Assembly (NCBI RefSeq): GCF_040459645.1
Contig: NZ_JARVHQ010000001.1
Coordinates: 2,728,001-2,792,000, forward strand
Origin: Bacillus cereus group sp. RP43
GTDB lineage: Bacteria > Bacillota > Bacilli > Bacillales > Bacillaceae_G
DNA length: 64,000 nucleotides
Direction: 5' to 3'
A model generated the notes under the pieces. That model was not told the origin of the DNA. It saw only the letters and a program-made list of their open reading frames with translations, and did not search any database. The position numbers were made by a program, and so were the translations under genes. This document shows, one piece after another, positions 15,166 to 24,810 of this stretch; position 1 is the stretch's first letter; the number at the start of each line of letters is the position of its first letter.

Positions 15166-16706
15166 TAAACTGGATATACAGGATGTTTACGATCCGTGAA
15201 TACTTGATATTTACTCATATACATTTCGAATCGTCCTTTTAACTCTTCACGTAAATTGTTTGGATGAACAATACCATCAATCACCATCTCAGATGCTAAA
15301 CGGTAAATATCAATATCTTTCTTATACTCTTCTCGTTTTTCAGCAATAAAACTTGCACGCTCTTCTTCTGGTAAAGCTGCAATCTTATTTGCATATACCG
15401 CATTAACCGCTGCTTCTGGACCCATTACTGCAATAGAAGCTGTTGGTAATGCTAAGCAGCAGTCTGGTTCAAACGCTGGACCTGCCATTGCATATAAGCC
15501 AGCTCCATATGCTTTTCGAACGACGATAGAAATTTTCGGTACAGTTGCTTCACTCATTGCAGAGATCATTTTTGCACCGTGACGAATAATTCCGGCACGC
15601 TCTACTTTTGTACCAATCATAAATCCAGGTACATCTGCAAGGAATAATAATGGAATATGGTATGCATCGCATAAATTTATAAACTTCGCTGCTTTATCAG
15701 CTGAATCATGGAATAATACGCCGCCCTTCATACGCGGCTGATTTGCAATAATGCCAATTGGCTTACCATCAATGCGTGCTAAACCTGTAATTAGTTCTTG
15801 AGCAAATAATTTTTTCACTTCAAAGAAAGAACCTTCATCAATAATTCTATTAATGAGATCTTTCATATTGAAAGGAGCATTTTGATTTTCTGGAATGATT
15901 TCTTCTAACGTTTTATCGAACTGTTTCGGTTCTTGAGGTGTAATCAAGGGAGTCTTTTCTAAATAGTTACTTGGAAAGTAAGAAATATATTGTCTTGCTT
16001 GCGTAATTGCATCTTCTTCTGTTTTACATAAAACATCTCCGCATCCTGATACTGAGCAATGCATACGTGCTCCGCCCATTTCTTCTAAAGTTACCTTCTC
16101 ACCGATAACCATTTCAGCCATACGCGGAGACCCTAAATACATTGAAGCATTTCCTTCAACCATCATAACAACGTCACAAAATGCTGGAATATACGCACCA
16201 CCAGCCGCTGAAGGTCCAAATAATAAACAAATTTGTGGCACTTTACCAGATAATTTCACTTGGTTATAAAAGATTCTTCCTGCACCGCGGCGTCCAGGGA
16301 ACATTTCAACTTGATCTGTAATACGCGCTCCAGCAGAATCAACTAAATAAAATAACGGTACACGTAATTTTTCTGCTGTTTCTTGAATACGTAGAATTTT
16401 TTCAACTGTACGTGCTCCCCATGATCCAGCCTTTACAGTCGAATCATTTGCCATTACGCACGCAGTACGACCATGTATTTTACCAGTCGCAGTTACAACA
16501 CCATCAGCTGGTAATCCAGTTTGTTCACAATTTGCAAATAATGCATCTTCCACATATTCACCATTATCGAATAAAAGAGCCAAACGATCTCGAACAAAAA
16601 GTTTCCCTTTTGCTTTGTTTTGTTCATGATATTTCGGTGCCCCGCCTTGCTTAATTGTTTCAACTCGTTCTTCAAATAAATTAGATTGTTGTTTTTGATC
16701 TAACAT
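15165..16706 (-). CDS. yngE: Methylcrotonyl-CoA carboxylase, carboxyltransferase subunit (YngE-like)
   Basis: A 513-residue carboxyltransferase of the propionyl/methylcrotonyl-CoA carboxylase beta family. The N-terminal half carries LVDSAGARITDQVEMFPGRRG and FGPSAAGGAYIPAF, and the C-terminal half LADVPGFMIGTKVERAG and RKAYGAGLYAMAG, the acyl-CoA and carboxybiotin pockets. With the biotin carboxylase and biotin carrier encoded upstream it would convert 3-methylcrotonyl-CoA to 3-methylglutaconyl-CoA. It begins 2 bp after the hydratase stop, its GGGGGAG lying within that gene's end, so translation is coupled. Homologous to yngE of B. subtilis, whose operon is reported to be sigma-E dependent. 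Confidence 0.88.
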   Translation of the reverse strand: MLDQKQQSNLFEERVETIKQGGAPKYHEQNKAKGKLFVRDRLALLFDNGEYVEDALFANCEQTGLPADGVVTATGKIHGRTACVMANDSTVKAGSWGARTVEKILRIQETAEKLRVPLFYLVDSAGARITDQVEMFPGRRGAGRIFYNQVKLSGKVPQICLLFGPSAAGGAYIPAFCDVVMMVEGNASMYLGSPRMAEMVIGEKVTLEEMGGARMHCSVSGCGDVLCKTEEDAITQARQYISYFPSNYLEKTPLITPQEPKQFDKTLEEIIPENQNAPFNMKDLINRIIDEGSFFEVKKLFAQELITGLARIDGKPIGIIANQPRMKGGVLFHDSADKAAKFINLCDAYHIPLLFLADVPGFMIGTKVERAGIIRHGAKMISAMSEATVPKISIVVRKAYGAGLYAMAGPAFEPDCCLALPTASIAVMGPEAAVNAVYANKIAALPEEERASFIAEKREEYKKDIDIYRLASEMVIDGIVHPNNLREELKGRFEMYMSKYQVFTDRKHPVYPV

Positions 16707-16708
16707 AT

Positions 16709-17497
16709 TTACTCCCCCTTATACATTGGTTTGCGTTTTTCCTTGAATGCCTGTAATCCTTCTAATCTATCTTTCGTATGGATTACGCCCTCATACGCCT
16801 GTTTTTCCATTTGTAAGCCGGTATGTAAATCTACTTGAATACCATTTGAAATTGCTTCTTTTGCTAATCGAACGGCAATTGGACCATTATTAGCAATTCG
16901 ATCTGCAATTTCAATTGCTTTCTCTTCTAGTAAATCAGCTGGTACTACGAACTCTACTAAACCATACTCTTTCGCTTCTTGCGCCGAAATACGTCTTCCT
17001 GTATAAATTAATTCTTTCGCTCTACCAACTCCAATTAATCTAGGTAAGCGCTGAGTACCACCCGCCCCAGGTATAATTGCAAGGGAAGTTTCAGTGAGAC
17101 CTAGACTTGCAATGTCAGAAGCAATTCTAAAATCACAAGCTAAGCTTAATTCAGTACCTCCACCAAGTGCGATTCCGTTAATAGCAGCAATAACTGGTTG
17201 TGGCAATTGTTCAACCATCTCCATAGTAGAACGAATCATACCCACAGCATGGCGAACTTGTTCTTCATTCATGTTGGCACGCTCTTTTAAATCAGCACCA
17301 GCGCAAAACGCTTTTTCGCCAGCCCCTGTTAAAATAACAACGCGCGTATTTGATTCTTCGTTTATTTGAGTTAATATAGTTTGTAATTCTTCTAATAATG
17401 CCAAAGATAATGAGTTAGCTTGTCTTTCACGATTTAACGAAATCTTTACAACGTAAGGTGTTACATAGTCAACGGAAATATTTTGTAATTGTAGCAT
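16709..17497 (-). CDS. yngF: Enoyl-CoA hydratase family, probable methylglutaconyl-CoA hydratase (YngF-like)
   Basis: A 262-residue crotonase-fold enzyme. The oxyanion-hole loops are visible as AFCAGADLKERANM (about 62-75) and AINGIALGGGTELSLACDFRIA (the GGG turn near 108-110), with the catalytic-acid region TETSLAIIPGAGGTQRLPR (about 130-148). In this operon it would hydrate 3-methylglutaconyl-CoA to HMG-CoA. The gene sits 4 bp downstream of the HMG-CoA lyase gene and 2 bp upstream of the carboxyltransferase gene. Confidence 0.87.
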   Translation of the reverse strand: MLQLQNISVDYVTPYVVKISLNRERQANSLSLALLEELQTILTQINEESNTRVVILTGAGEKAFCAGADLKERANMNEEQVRHAVGMIRSTMEMVEQLPQPVIAAINGIALGGGTELSLACDFRIASDIASLGLTETSLAIIPGAGGTQRLPRLIGVGRAKELIYTGRRISAQEAKEYGLVEFVVPADLLEEKAIEIADRIANNGPIAVRLAKEAISNGIQVDLHTGLQMEKQAYEGVIHTKDRLEGLQAFKEKRKPMYKGE

Positions 17498-17501
17498 CTT
17501 C

Positions 17502-18413
17502 TCACCTACTTATCGTTTTATGTTGAAGCGCTCTATACACATGACTCGGTAATTGGATATTTAACTTACTTTGAATAAATTGACTAGCTCTCAATAACTT
17601 TTCTTCGTCTATATTTGTTTGGACACCTAACCTATGGAGCATATGCACTAAATCATCAGTTGCAACATTTCCTGATGCTCCCGGTGCATATGGACATCCC
17701 CCGAGTCCACCACAAGAACTATCAAACGTTGTAATACCGTGTTCTAAAGACTTAACTACATTTGCAAGTGCCATCCCATACGTATTATGAAAATGCATTG
17801 CAAACTGCGAAGCATCATACTTCTTTAATAGATGTTCTAATACTTGTTCTACTTGTAATGGATTCGCTACACCAATCGTGTCACCGAGAGAAACTTCATA
17901 AATGCCGTATGAAAATAGTTGATTACATATTTCATCAACTGCTGTGGCACTTATATCTCCCTCATACGGACATCCAAATACAGTAGAAACATAACCCCTA
18001 ACCTTTTTCCCTTCGAATATTGCCTGTTTTGTTATATCTTCAATGACAGTTAATGCTTCTTTAATTGATTTATTAATATTACTTTTATTATGAGATTCAC
18101 TCGCTGATAAAAAAACATTCACCTCATCTACATTTTGCAAAAAAGCTCGTTCCAAACCATTTTGATTTGGAACAAGCGCAGCATATGTAACATTTGGATC
18201 CCTTTTTAGCTCAGAAAATACATCACTTGCATCTGCTAATGCAGGAACCCACTTAGGGTGAACGAATGAGGAAACTTCAACGTACGACAATCCCGCTTCT
18301 GTAAGTAGTTGAATCCACTTTACTTTATCTTTTGTGCCAACAATCTTTTTTTCATTCTGTAAGCCATCACGTGGCCCGACTTCTTTAATGACAGCAAAAT
18401 TAGGTAGTTTCAA
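17502..18413 (-). CDS. yngG: Hydroxymethylglutaryl-CoA lyase (YngG-like)
   Basis: A 303-residue HMGL-like TIM-barrel protein. Catalytic Arg is in KEVGPRDGLQNE (about 11-22), metal ligands in MHFHNTYGMALAN (about 206-218), and the HMG-CoA lyase signature loop with its catalytic Cys in SCGGLGGCPYAPGASGN (about 235-251). It cleaves HMG-CoA to acetoacetate and acetyl-CoA, the last step of leucine breakdown. It lies 21 bp after the biotin-carrier gene and is tightly packed with the following hydratase gene. Confidence 0.9.
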   Translation of the reverse strand: MKLPNFAVIKEVGPRDGLQNEKKIVGTKDKVKWIQLLTEAGLSYVEVSSFVHPKWVPALADASDVFSELKRDPNVTYAALVPNQNGLERAFLQNVDEVNVFLSASESHNKSNINKSIKEALTVIEDITKQAIFEGKKVRGYVSTVFGCPYEGDISATAVDEICNQLFSYGIYEVSLGDTIGVANPLQVEQVLEHLLKKYDASQFAMHFHNTYGMALANVVKSLEHGITTFDSSCGGLGGCPYAPGASGNVATDDLVHMLHRLGVQTNIDEEKLLRASQFIQSKLNIQLPSHVYRALQHKTISR

Positions 18414-18434
18414 TTCGCTTCCCCCTATATCTCC

Positions 18435-18650
18435 CTATTCAATTTCTAGTAATACATCTCCTTCATTTACAAAATCGCCTTCTTGAACATTTATTTTCAT
18501 AACAGTTCCGGCTTCTTCTGCAACGATTGGAATTTCCATTTTCATAGATTCCAAAATGACGACATCCTGCTCTTCCTCTACTGTGTCTCCTACTCCTACA
18601 ACAATCTTCCAAACATTTCCTGCCATCGATGCATATACTTTCGTCATCAT
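18435..18650 (-). CDS. yngHB: Biotin/lipoyl carrier protein of the acyl-CoA carboxylase (YngHB-like)
   Basis: A 71-residue single-domain carrier. The biotinylation motif reads ESMKMEIP, with Lys near residue 35, in the middle of a domain that begins with GNVWKIVVGVGDTVEE and ends EGDVLLEIE. The start is taken at the first of two ATGs (18650) behind AAGGGGGAAAAA; an upstream ATG at 18671 has no ribosome binding site. As in B. subtilis, carrier and biotin carboxylase are separate genes. Confidence 0.85.
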   Translation of the reverse strand: MMTKVYASMAGNVWKIVVGVGDTVEEEQDVVILESMKMEIPIVAEEAGTVMKINVQEGDFVNEGDVLLEIE

Positions 18651-18676
18651 TTTTTCCCCCTTAATATTCATAACAC

Positions 18677-20014
18677 TTATTTTTTAACAAGTTGTTTCGT
18701 TACAAAACCTGTTGTATAAATACCACTTTTGAACACATCGTCTTCCAATACTTGTAGTAGCATTGGTGTATTCGTTTTAATACCTTCAACCTTTAACTCC
18801 TCTAAAGCATTTTCTAATTTTGAAATTGCTTCTTCACGAGTCTCACCATGAGCAATGACTTTTGCAATCATTGGATCATAGAAAGGTGTAATCGTTACAT
18901 TACTCTCTAAAAAGTGATCGATACGTATATTTGACGGTAACGTTAAATCTGTAATTTTCCCAGGTGATGGGAAGAATGTTTTCGGATCTTCTGCATAAAT
19001 ACGAGCTTCAATGGCATGACCACTACGTTTTACATCATCCTGTGTAAATGATAACTTCTCACCACTTGCGATAAGGAGTTGTTGTTCTACAAGATCTAAT
19101 CCAGTAATTTCTTCTGTAACTGGATGTTCTACTTGTAATCTCGTATTCATTTCTAAGAAATAAAAGTTCTTTTGATCATCTACAAGAAACTCAACTGTAC
19201 CAGCATTTGTATAACCAAGAGCTTTAGCAGCTTGTACAGCAACTTCTCCCATAGCTTTTCGTGTACCTTCATCTAAAAATGGTGACGGCGCTTCTTCAAT
19301 CACTTTTTGATTTCGGCGCTGCACTGAACATTCGCGTTCCCATAAATACACTGTGTTACCATGTGTATCTGCTAAAAGTTGAATTTCAATATGATGTGCA
19401 TCTGCTATATAGCGTTCTAAGTACATTTCTCCGTTACCAAAGAAATTTTGCGCTCTTGTTTTATTACTTTCAAATGCTTTGGTGAGCGTTTGCTCAGTTT
19501 CCATCAACTGCATTCCAATGCCTCCGCCGCCCGCGGATGCCTTAAGCATTAATGGATAACCAATTTGTTTTGCAATTTCAATTGCTTCTTCAGCAGTTTC
19601 TATATTTGTAGTAATGCCTGGAACTACTGGTACATCTGCTGCTTGCATTGCTATACGTGATTCAATTTTACTTCCCATCTTAGTAATGATTTCTTCTGAA
19701 GGACCGATAAATACGATTCCTTCTTCTTTACAGCGAATCGGAAAAGATGGATTCTCTGATAATAATCCGTACCCTGGATGGATTGCTTCAGCATTTGTCT
19801 TCTTAGCTATTTCTATAATTTTTTCAAGGTTTAAATAGCTTTCTTGGACACGTGGGCCCCCTACTAAGTAAGCTTCATTTGCCAATTTTACATGAAGGGC
19901 ATTTTCATCAGCCTCAGAATAAATAGCAACGGTACGAATGCCAAGTTTTTGACAAGTTTTCATAATTCGAACTGCGATTTCCCCGCGATTAGCAATTAAT
20001 ATTTTTTGAAACAT
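18677..20014 (-). CDS. yngHA: Biotin carboxylase subunit of acyl-CoA carboxylase (YngHA-like)
   Basis: A 445-residue biotin carboxylase, the normal length. The N-terminal start FQKILIANRGEIAVRIMKT, the glycine-rich ATP-grasp loop KASAGGGGIGMQL (about 160-172), the conserved ERECSVQRRNQKVIEEAPSP block (about 229-248) and the catalytic block EMNTRLQVEHPVTEE (about 288-302) are all intact. It carboxylates biotin on the small carrier encoded directly downstream. It differs from the housekeeping accC only by context: it lies inside the leucine operon. Confidence 0.9.
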   Translation of the reverse strand: MFQKILIANRGEIAVRIMKTCQKLGIRTVAIYSEADENALHVKLANEAYLVGGPRVQESYLNLEKIIEIAKKTNAEAIHPGYGLLSENPSFPIRCKEEGIVFIGPSEEIITKMGSKIESRIAMQAADVPVVPGITTNIETAEEAIEIAKQIGYPLMLKASAGGGGIGMQLMETEQTLTKAFESNKTRAQNFFGNGEMYLERYIADAHHIEIQLLADTHGNTVYLWERECSVQRRNQKVIEEAPSPFLDEGTRKAMGEVAVQAAKALGYTNAGTVEFLVDDQKNFYFLEMNTRLQVEHPVTEEITGLDLVEQQLLIASGEKLSFTQDDVKRSGHAIEARIYAEDPKTFFPSPGKITDLTLPSNIRIDHFLESNVTITPFYDPMIAKVIAHGETREEAISKLENALEELKVEGIKTNTPMLLQVLEDDVFKSGIYTTGFVTKQLVKK

Positions 20015-20029
20015 AGTGACTCCTCCTTT

Positions 20030-21175
20030 TTATCTACATCCTAAATGTCTTGCAATTACGAGACGTTGAATTTCAGAAGTTCCTTCACCAATTTCTAAAA
20101 GTTTTGCATCACGAATATATCGTTCAACTTCATATTCACGCATATAGCCATATCCACCATGAATTTGTACTGCATGATTCGCAATACGACTAGCTGCTTC
20201 AGACGCAAACAATTTTGCCATAGCTGCTTCTTTACCGAAAGGTTTATCGTTATCTTTTAACCAAGCTGCTTTATGTACTAAATTACGAGCTAATTCCACT
20301 TCAGTCGCCATATCAGCCAATTTAAATTGAATCGCTTGGAAATTAGAAATCGTTTTTCCAAATTGTTGACGTTCTTTCGCATATTGCAATGCACGCTCAA
20401 ATGCAGATTGTGCAATACCTACTGCTAATGCTGCAATTGAAATACGTCCTCCATCAAGTGTATATAAGAATTGTTTAAATCCTTTATTTACATCACCAAG
20501 AATGTTTTCTTTCGGTACACGTACACCATCAAGTACGATTTCACAAGTATTAGAAGCACGAACACCCATCTTATCGTAAGGACTTGAAATCGTTAATCCT
20601 TCACTAGTAGTCGGTACGATAAATGCAGAAATACGTTTCCTACCATTGTCTTCAACACCGTTGATAGCGGTTACAATAATTGTATTTGCATACTCTGCAT
20701 TTGTGATCCAACACTTTTCGCCACTAATAACATATTCATCGCCATCTAATATCGCTTTCGTTTGTGTGCCCCCTGCATCAGATCCAGCGTTTGGCTCTGT
20801 TAATCCGAAAGCACCTAATGTTTTCCCTGACGCCATTGGAACTAAATATTTTTGTTTTTGTTCTTCTGTACCGAAATAATAAATTGGAGAAGCACCTAAT
20901 GAAATTGTTGCAGCATAGCTTAAACCAGTACCACCACAAGCACGACCAATTTCTTCAACTGCTAATGCGTACGATACTGTATCGCCACCTGAACCTCCAT
21001 ACTCTTCTGGGAATGGGATGCCTAATAATCCTAGTTCGCCCATTTTTTGAAATGTTTCATATGGAAACTCTGCAGTTTTGTCATAATACACAGCTTTCGG
21101 TGCGATTTCCTTTTCAGCAAAGTCACGTACCATTTCTTTAATCATTTGTTTTTCGCGAGTTAGAGTAAATTCCAT
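20030..21175 (-). CDS. yngJ: Acyl-CoA dehydrogenase, probable isovaleryl-CoA dehydrogenase (YngJ-like)
   Basis: A 381-residue flavin acyl-CoA dehydrogenase, first gene of the operon. Signatures include LTEPNAGSDAGGTQTKA (FAD and substrate contact, about 131-147), EKCWITNAEYAN and, at the C terminus, QIHGGYGYMREYEVERYIRDAKLLEIGEGTSEIQ-like sequence split across residues about 335-370, including the general glutamate (EGTSEIQ). The start is placed at 21175, nine bases after AAGGGGTG; a GTG at 21187 is too close to that site. It oxidises isovaleryl-CoA to 3-methylcrotonyl-CoA. No clear promoter could be assigned in the 150 bp upstream. Confidence 0.87.
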   Translation of the reverse strand: MEFTLTREKQMIKEMVRDFAEKEIAPKAVYYDKTAEFPYETFQKMGELGLLGIPFPEEYGGSGGDTVSYALAVEEIGRACGGTGLSYAATISLGASPIYYFGTEEQKQKYLVPMASGKTLGAFGLTEPNAGSDAGGTQTKAILDGDEYVISGEKCWITNAEYANTIIVTAINGVEDNGRKRISAFIVPTTSEGLTISSPYDKMGVRASNTCEIVLDGVRVPKENILGDVNKGFKQFLYTLDGGRISIAALAVGIAQSAFERALQYAKERQQFGKTISNFQAIQFKLADMATEVELARNLVHKAAWLKDNDKPFGKEAAMAKLFASEAASRIANHAVQIHGGYGYMREYEVERYIRDAKLLEIGEGTSEIQRLVIARHLGCR

Positions 21176-21325
21176 TCCGCTACACACCCCTTATCGAATA
21201 TTGAGTTTCGACAGCGTGCGAGTTTCTACTACAAACATTACTTCTTAAAAGACACGAATATTAGTTGGACAATTGCTATAATTCTGTCATAACTTAATTT
21301 TAAAACAGATTCTGTACCAATGCAC

Positions 21326-21360
21326 AAAAAAATTCCTACATTGTTCTACAACAACATAGG
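21326..21360 (-). terminator. Terminator of the ABC/TetR/TudS-like operon
   Basis: On the minus strand CCTATGTTGTT pairs imperfectly with AACAATGTAGG around a 4-nt loop and is followed by AATTTTTTT. It begins 31 bp after the stop at 21392. Confidence 0.65.
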
Positions 21361-21391
21361 AGGTTTTGTGTCGAATTATGTAATTTATTGT

Positions 21392-22360
21392 TTAATAATC
21401 TCTACCTCTTCCCGAATCAGAAATTTCTACTAAAGCTTCAGGATATGGTTCGAAATATGTTTGTCTTAATAAATACTTTTCATCAAATCGAATGGCCCAT
21501 GTTTTTAAAATTACAAGTAAACTACTAAGTGGGATTTTCTTTTCAGAATACTTCTGTAACAGCTCTAAAAAATGAGCTTTTTCTTGTTTTTTTAGCTTTG
21601 TTTTAAAATATCCAAAAATGTGCTCACATACATTTACATTCGATGTATAGCGGGGCGTACGCATGAATAATTCATATAAAGTTTTCTCATAATTGTCAAA
21701 TACAACTTCAATCGTTTCATTTTTTTGATTTGCAATAATACGCCCTAATTCTTTTTGTTTCACCTGATTATATGCCATAAATAAATACTTATAATCTGAT
21801 TGAAACGCTACGAGTTCTTTTATGTTTTTAGTATGTTTAATCATTTTGTAATGCGCGATTGTAAACAATCTTGTAAAGAAATGCTCTCTAATAATAAAAT
21901 TCGACAATCTACCTTCTTCTTCAATTGGAAGATACGAAAATTTTTTTATTACTGCTCCGCCAAATAATCCAGTTCCTTTTCCTTTTACTGGTCCTTTTTC
22001 AAAACCAGAATAGATTTTCACATCACGAGTTCCGCAACTTGGCGAACGATTCTTCAAAATAAAACCGTCAACTTCAGGTAATGTTTGTAAAAACGCATTT
22101 GAAAATTGCTCCATTTTTTCAGTTACATCTTCTCGTGTTGACGGTTGTACAAGCATATTCGCACCATTTTTTTCTACAATACGTATCGTTTCACGAGGAG
22201 TCCCTAAACCTATTTCTACTTCAGGACATACAGGTATAAATGTAACAAATGGCTGTAAGTTTCGAATTGTTATATCTGGAATGACCTCTCCATTATAACG
22301 ACAGGCATCAAATTCTAAACATTTACTTACAACAATTATTGGTTTAGCAAATTGTCGCAT
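21392..22360 (-). CDS. DUF523-DUF1722 protein (TudS/YbgA-like)
   Basis: A 322-residue two-domain protein. The N-terminal DUF523 domain (about 1-150) has conserved Cys14 and Cys20 (SKCLEFDACRYNG), the CPEVEIGLGTPRE motif (Cys near 47) and SPSCG (about 108), the Cys set that binds an iron-sulfur cluster in TudS-type desulfidases. The C-terminal DUF1722/YbgA domain (about 175-300) includes HYKMIKHTKN. The family removes sulfur from thiouracil-like compounds in characterised members; the substrate here is unknown. Its GGAGG overlaps the tetR stop (CGG AGG TAA), giving translational coupling, so it belongs to the exporter/TetR operon. Confidence 0.75.
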   Translation of the reverse strand: MRQFAKPIIVVSKCLEFDACRYNGEVIPDITIRNLQPFVTFIPVCPEVEIGLGTPRETIRIVEKNGANMLVQPSTREDVTEKMEQFSNAFLQTLPEVDGFILKNRSPSCGTRDVKIYSGFEKGPVKGKGTGLFGGAVIKKFSYLPIEEEGRLSNFIIREHFFTRLFTIAHYKMIKHTKNIKELVAFQSDYKYLFMAYNQVKQKELGRIIANQKNETIEVVFDNYEKTLYELFMRTPRYTSNVNVCEHIFGYFKTKLKKQEKAHFLELLQKYSEKKIPLSSLLVILKTWAIRFDEKYLLRQTYFEPYPEALVEISDSGRGRDY

Positions 22361-22364
22361 CACA

Positions 22365-23018
22365 TTACCTCCGTGGTGTTAGTCCATACAATATAAATTG
22401 AATCGTATTTTCAATTTCCACTTCATCGTCCCATTTCTCTTCCGGCAATAATAAAAACCTCGTTAAGAGTAACCCTAATACAGCTGATAAAGTAAGACGT
22501 AATACGGAAGATGGTGGAAGTTCAATAATTTCCCCTTCTTCTTGAAACTTTGCAATCAGCTTTTTAAAACGTACAAGCAGTTCTGTTTCTATTAATTGTT
22601 GTATTTCACTTTTTAGTTCGGGCTGAAATGGTACTTCTTGAATTAATATTTTTATCATTGGAAAGTGCTTTTTAGCAAATTCAAATCTATTTTGAATTAT
22701 TACTCTTAAAAGCACTTCATACGATTCATACTCTGTTTTAAATATTTCTTTTGCAAAGGCTTGTACGAAAAATGGTGCAGCAAACTTTGTTAAGGTCGGC
22801 ATCACGACTGCAAACAATAAATCTTTTTTCGTTTTATAGTAGCGGAAGATTGTTCCTTCCGCTACACCAGCTCGCTTTGCAATTTCACTCGTTGAAGTTG
22901 AAGCGTACCCTTTTTCTCCAAACATATCAACAGCTGCCTCTAGTATACGCATTTGACGTTCATTACGTTTATCAGTATTCGTTGCGGCAACTAATTCTTC
23001 CAGCCAATCCTTCTTCAT
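22365..23018 (-). CDS. TetR/AcrR-family transcriptional regulator
   Basis: A 217-residue regulator with an N-terminal helix-turn-helix (about 20-66; AAVDMFGEKGYASTSTSEIA, then EGTIFRYYKTKKDLLFAV) and a variable C-terminal ligand domain. It is the third gene of a minus-strand operon with an ABC-2 exporter upstream and the TudS-like gene downstream. A palindrome AGTGAGTACTCACT overlapping the operon promoter (24811-24824) is the likely operator, so it probably represses its own operon until an exported substrate binds. Confidence 0.85.
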   Translation of the reverse strand: MKKDWLEELVAATNTDKRNERQMRILEAAVDMFGEKGYASTSTSEIAKRAGVAEGTIFRYYKTKKDLLFAVVMPTLTKFAAPFFVQAFAKEIFKTEYESYEVLLRVIIQNRFEFAKKHFPMIKILIQEVPFQPELKSEIQQLIETELLVRFKKLIAKFQEEGEIIELPPSSVLRLTLSAVLGLLLTRFLLLPEEKWDDEVEIENTIQFILYGLTPRR

Positions 23019-23042
23019 CTATTGTGCTCCTTTTTATCATCA

Positions 23043-24062
23043 TTATATTTTGCGATGTTTCTTTAATGCAAATACATTTCCTACTGCAAATAATAGTGAA
23101 AAAAGTAGTAATACAGTAAGATCTAATGCAATCTCTGTAAAGCCTTGATTCCGAATCATTACTTGTCTCATAGCATCAGCACCATATGTGAGTGGAAATA
23201 ATTTACCTAACATTTGTAACCATGTATTCATGGATTCCATTGGAAACAACCCAGAAAAGAAGACTTGTGGCACGATAACAAGCGGTATAAATTGAATCAT
23301 TTGAAATTCATTATTTGCGTATGCCGATAAAAATGTGCCTAATGTTAGTGCAGTTAAAGAAAGCATACATGTTATAAGTAGCGTAAGCCATATTGAGCCA
23401 GCTACATATAAATCTAAAATATAAACTGAAAAACTTACAATTATAATAGATTGTATAAATGCAAAGATTCCAAAACCAATAATATATCCTACAACTATTT
23501 CCCATCTTCTCACTGGTGTGGACAATAATCTCTCTAATGTACCACTTAAACGTTCTCTTACAAAAGATACTCCGGACAATATAAATACAAAGAAAAATGT
23601 AAAGAAACCAATTAATACGGGACCAAGCCCATCAAACATCGTAATGTCTTTAGAGCCATGTAAATAATCCACCTCAGGCTTCATCATTGATACATTATTC
23701 TTCTCTGTACTCTTCTGCAATACTTGAAGTACCGCGCGGTTTTTTGATGAATCACTGCCTTCTAATAGAAGATTCATTTTTCCATTTTCTAAATGAATTA
23801 CTGCATCTACCTTTTGCTTTTCTAACTCCGAAATTGCTTTGTCTTTACTATATTCATAAATTGATGCTTCTTGATTTTTGATTGCTTTTACTATAGGAGC
23901 AGGCACATCGACTACAGCAATATTCGGTATATAGTCTTTTTGTGTAAATACTAGCGACAATAACCAAAGTAATAACATTGGTGCCCCAAACATCATTGCT
24001 AACGAACGCTTATCTCGAAAAAATTGACGAATGATACGGATAACTACACCATTAACTCTCAT
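23043..24062 (-). CDS. ABC-2 type transporter permease
   Basis: A 339-residue ABC-2 permease. One N-terminal membrane segment (about 18-40) precedes a large extracytoplasmic loop (45-155, containing QKDYIPNIAVVDVPAP), then five more membrane helices (about 158-335), including the conserved ERLSGTLERLLSTPVRRWE cytoplasmic motif after helix 2. It pairs with the ATPase gene upstream, overlapping it by 4 bp (ATGA). Such pairs export drugs, lipids or polysaccharides; TetR control favours a toxic small molecule. Confidence 0.85.
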   Translation of the reverse strand: MRVNGVVIRIIRQFFRDKRSLAMMFGAPMLLLWLLSLVFTQKDYIPNIAVVDVPAPIVKAIKNQEASIYEYSKDKAISELEKQKVDAVIHLENGKMNLLLEGSDSSKNRAVLQVLQKSTEKNNVSMMKPEVDYLHGSKDITMFDGLGPVLIGFFTFFFVFILSGVSFVRERLSGTLERLLSTPVRRWEIVVGYIIGFGIFAFIQSIIIVSFSVYILDLYVAGSIWLTLLITCMLSLTALTLGTFLSAYANNEFQMIQFIPLVIVPQVFFSGLFPMESMNTWLQMLGKLFPLTYGADAMRQVMIRNQGFTEIALDLTVLLLFSLLFAVGNVFALKKHRKI

Positions 24063-24784
24063 GATTCAATCACTCCTTCTAACATAAAGACATCTTCAAT
24101 TCGTCCGGATGACGTTTGTTTTTTCAATTCCTCCGGTGTGCCAATCGCAACTAAATTCCCTTCTCTAATTAGCCCTAGACGTTCGCAAAACTCAGCTTCA
24201 TCCATAATGTGCGTTGTTACAATAATAGTAGTGCCTTTCTTTTTAAGATCATAAAACTTCTCCCAAATCGATTTTCGAAGAAGAGGATCTATCCCAACTG
24301 TTGGCTCATCTAAAATTAATATTTCTGGCTCATGAAGGAGTGCTATCGCTAATGATAAACGCTTTTTCATTCCACCTGAAAAGTGCTGTACTTGCTTTTT
24401 CATATGCTCTGATAATTGTACAAGTTCAAAAACTTCTTCAATTCTCTCTTTCTTACGCTTACCTTTTAACCCATACATCGTTGCAATAAAATCTGCATTT
24501 TCATATGCCGATAGTTCTTCGTATAGTGCATCAGCCTGAGCCATATAACCAATTCTTTTCATTTCATTTAGATTAGGCATGTTTGTATTAAAAACAATTA
24601 CATCCCCTGTAGTTGACTCATTAATACCTGCAATCATTTTAATGAGTGTTGTTTTCCCTGACCCGGAAGGTCCAACCAATCCAAAAATTTCTGCTTTTTC
24701 TATTTGCAACGAAAGGTTATGCAAAACTTCTTTTTTTCCAAATTTTTTTGATACATCTCGTAAAATAATTGAAGATTGTTGCAC
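24059..24784 (-). CDS. ABC transporter ATP-binding protein
   Basis: A 241-residue ATPase with Walker A GPSGSGKTT (about 38-46), signature FSGGMKKRLSLAIA (about 135-148), Walker B EILILDEPTVGIDP (about 153-166) and the switch histidine in VTTHIMDEAE. It energises the ABC-2 permease encoded by the overlapping next gene. First gene of the operon; the promoter and TetR palindrome are just upstream. Confidence 0.88.
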   Translation of the reverse strand: MQQSSIILRDVSKKFGKKEVLHNLSLQIEKAEIFGLVGPSGSGKTTLIKMIAGINESTTGDVIVFNTNMPNLNEMKRIGYMAQADALYEELSAYENADFIATMYGLKGKRKKERIEEVFELVQLSEHMKKQVQHFSGGMKKRLSLAIALLHEPEILILDEPTVGIDPLLRKSIWEKFYDLKKKGTTIIVTTHIMDEAEFCERLGLIREGNLVAIGTPEELKKQTSSGRIEDVFMLEGVIES

Positions 24785-24810
24785 TAAAAATCCCCCTTTT
24801 CTTCAAAATG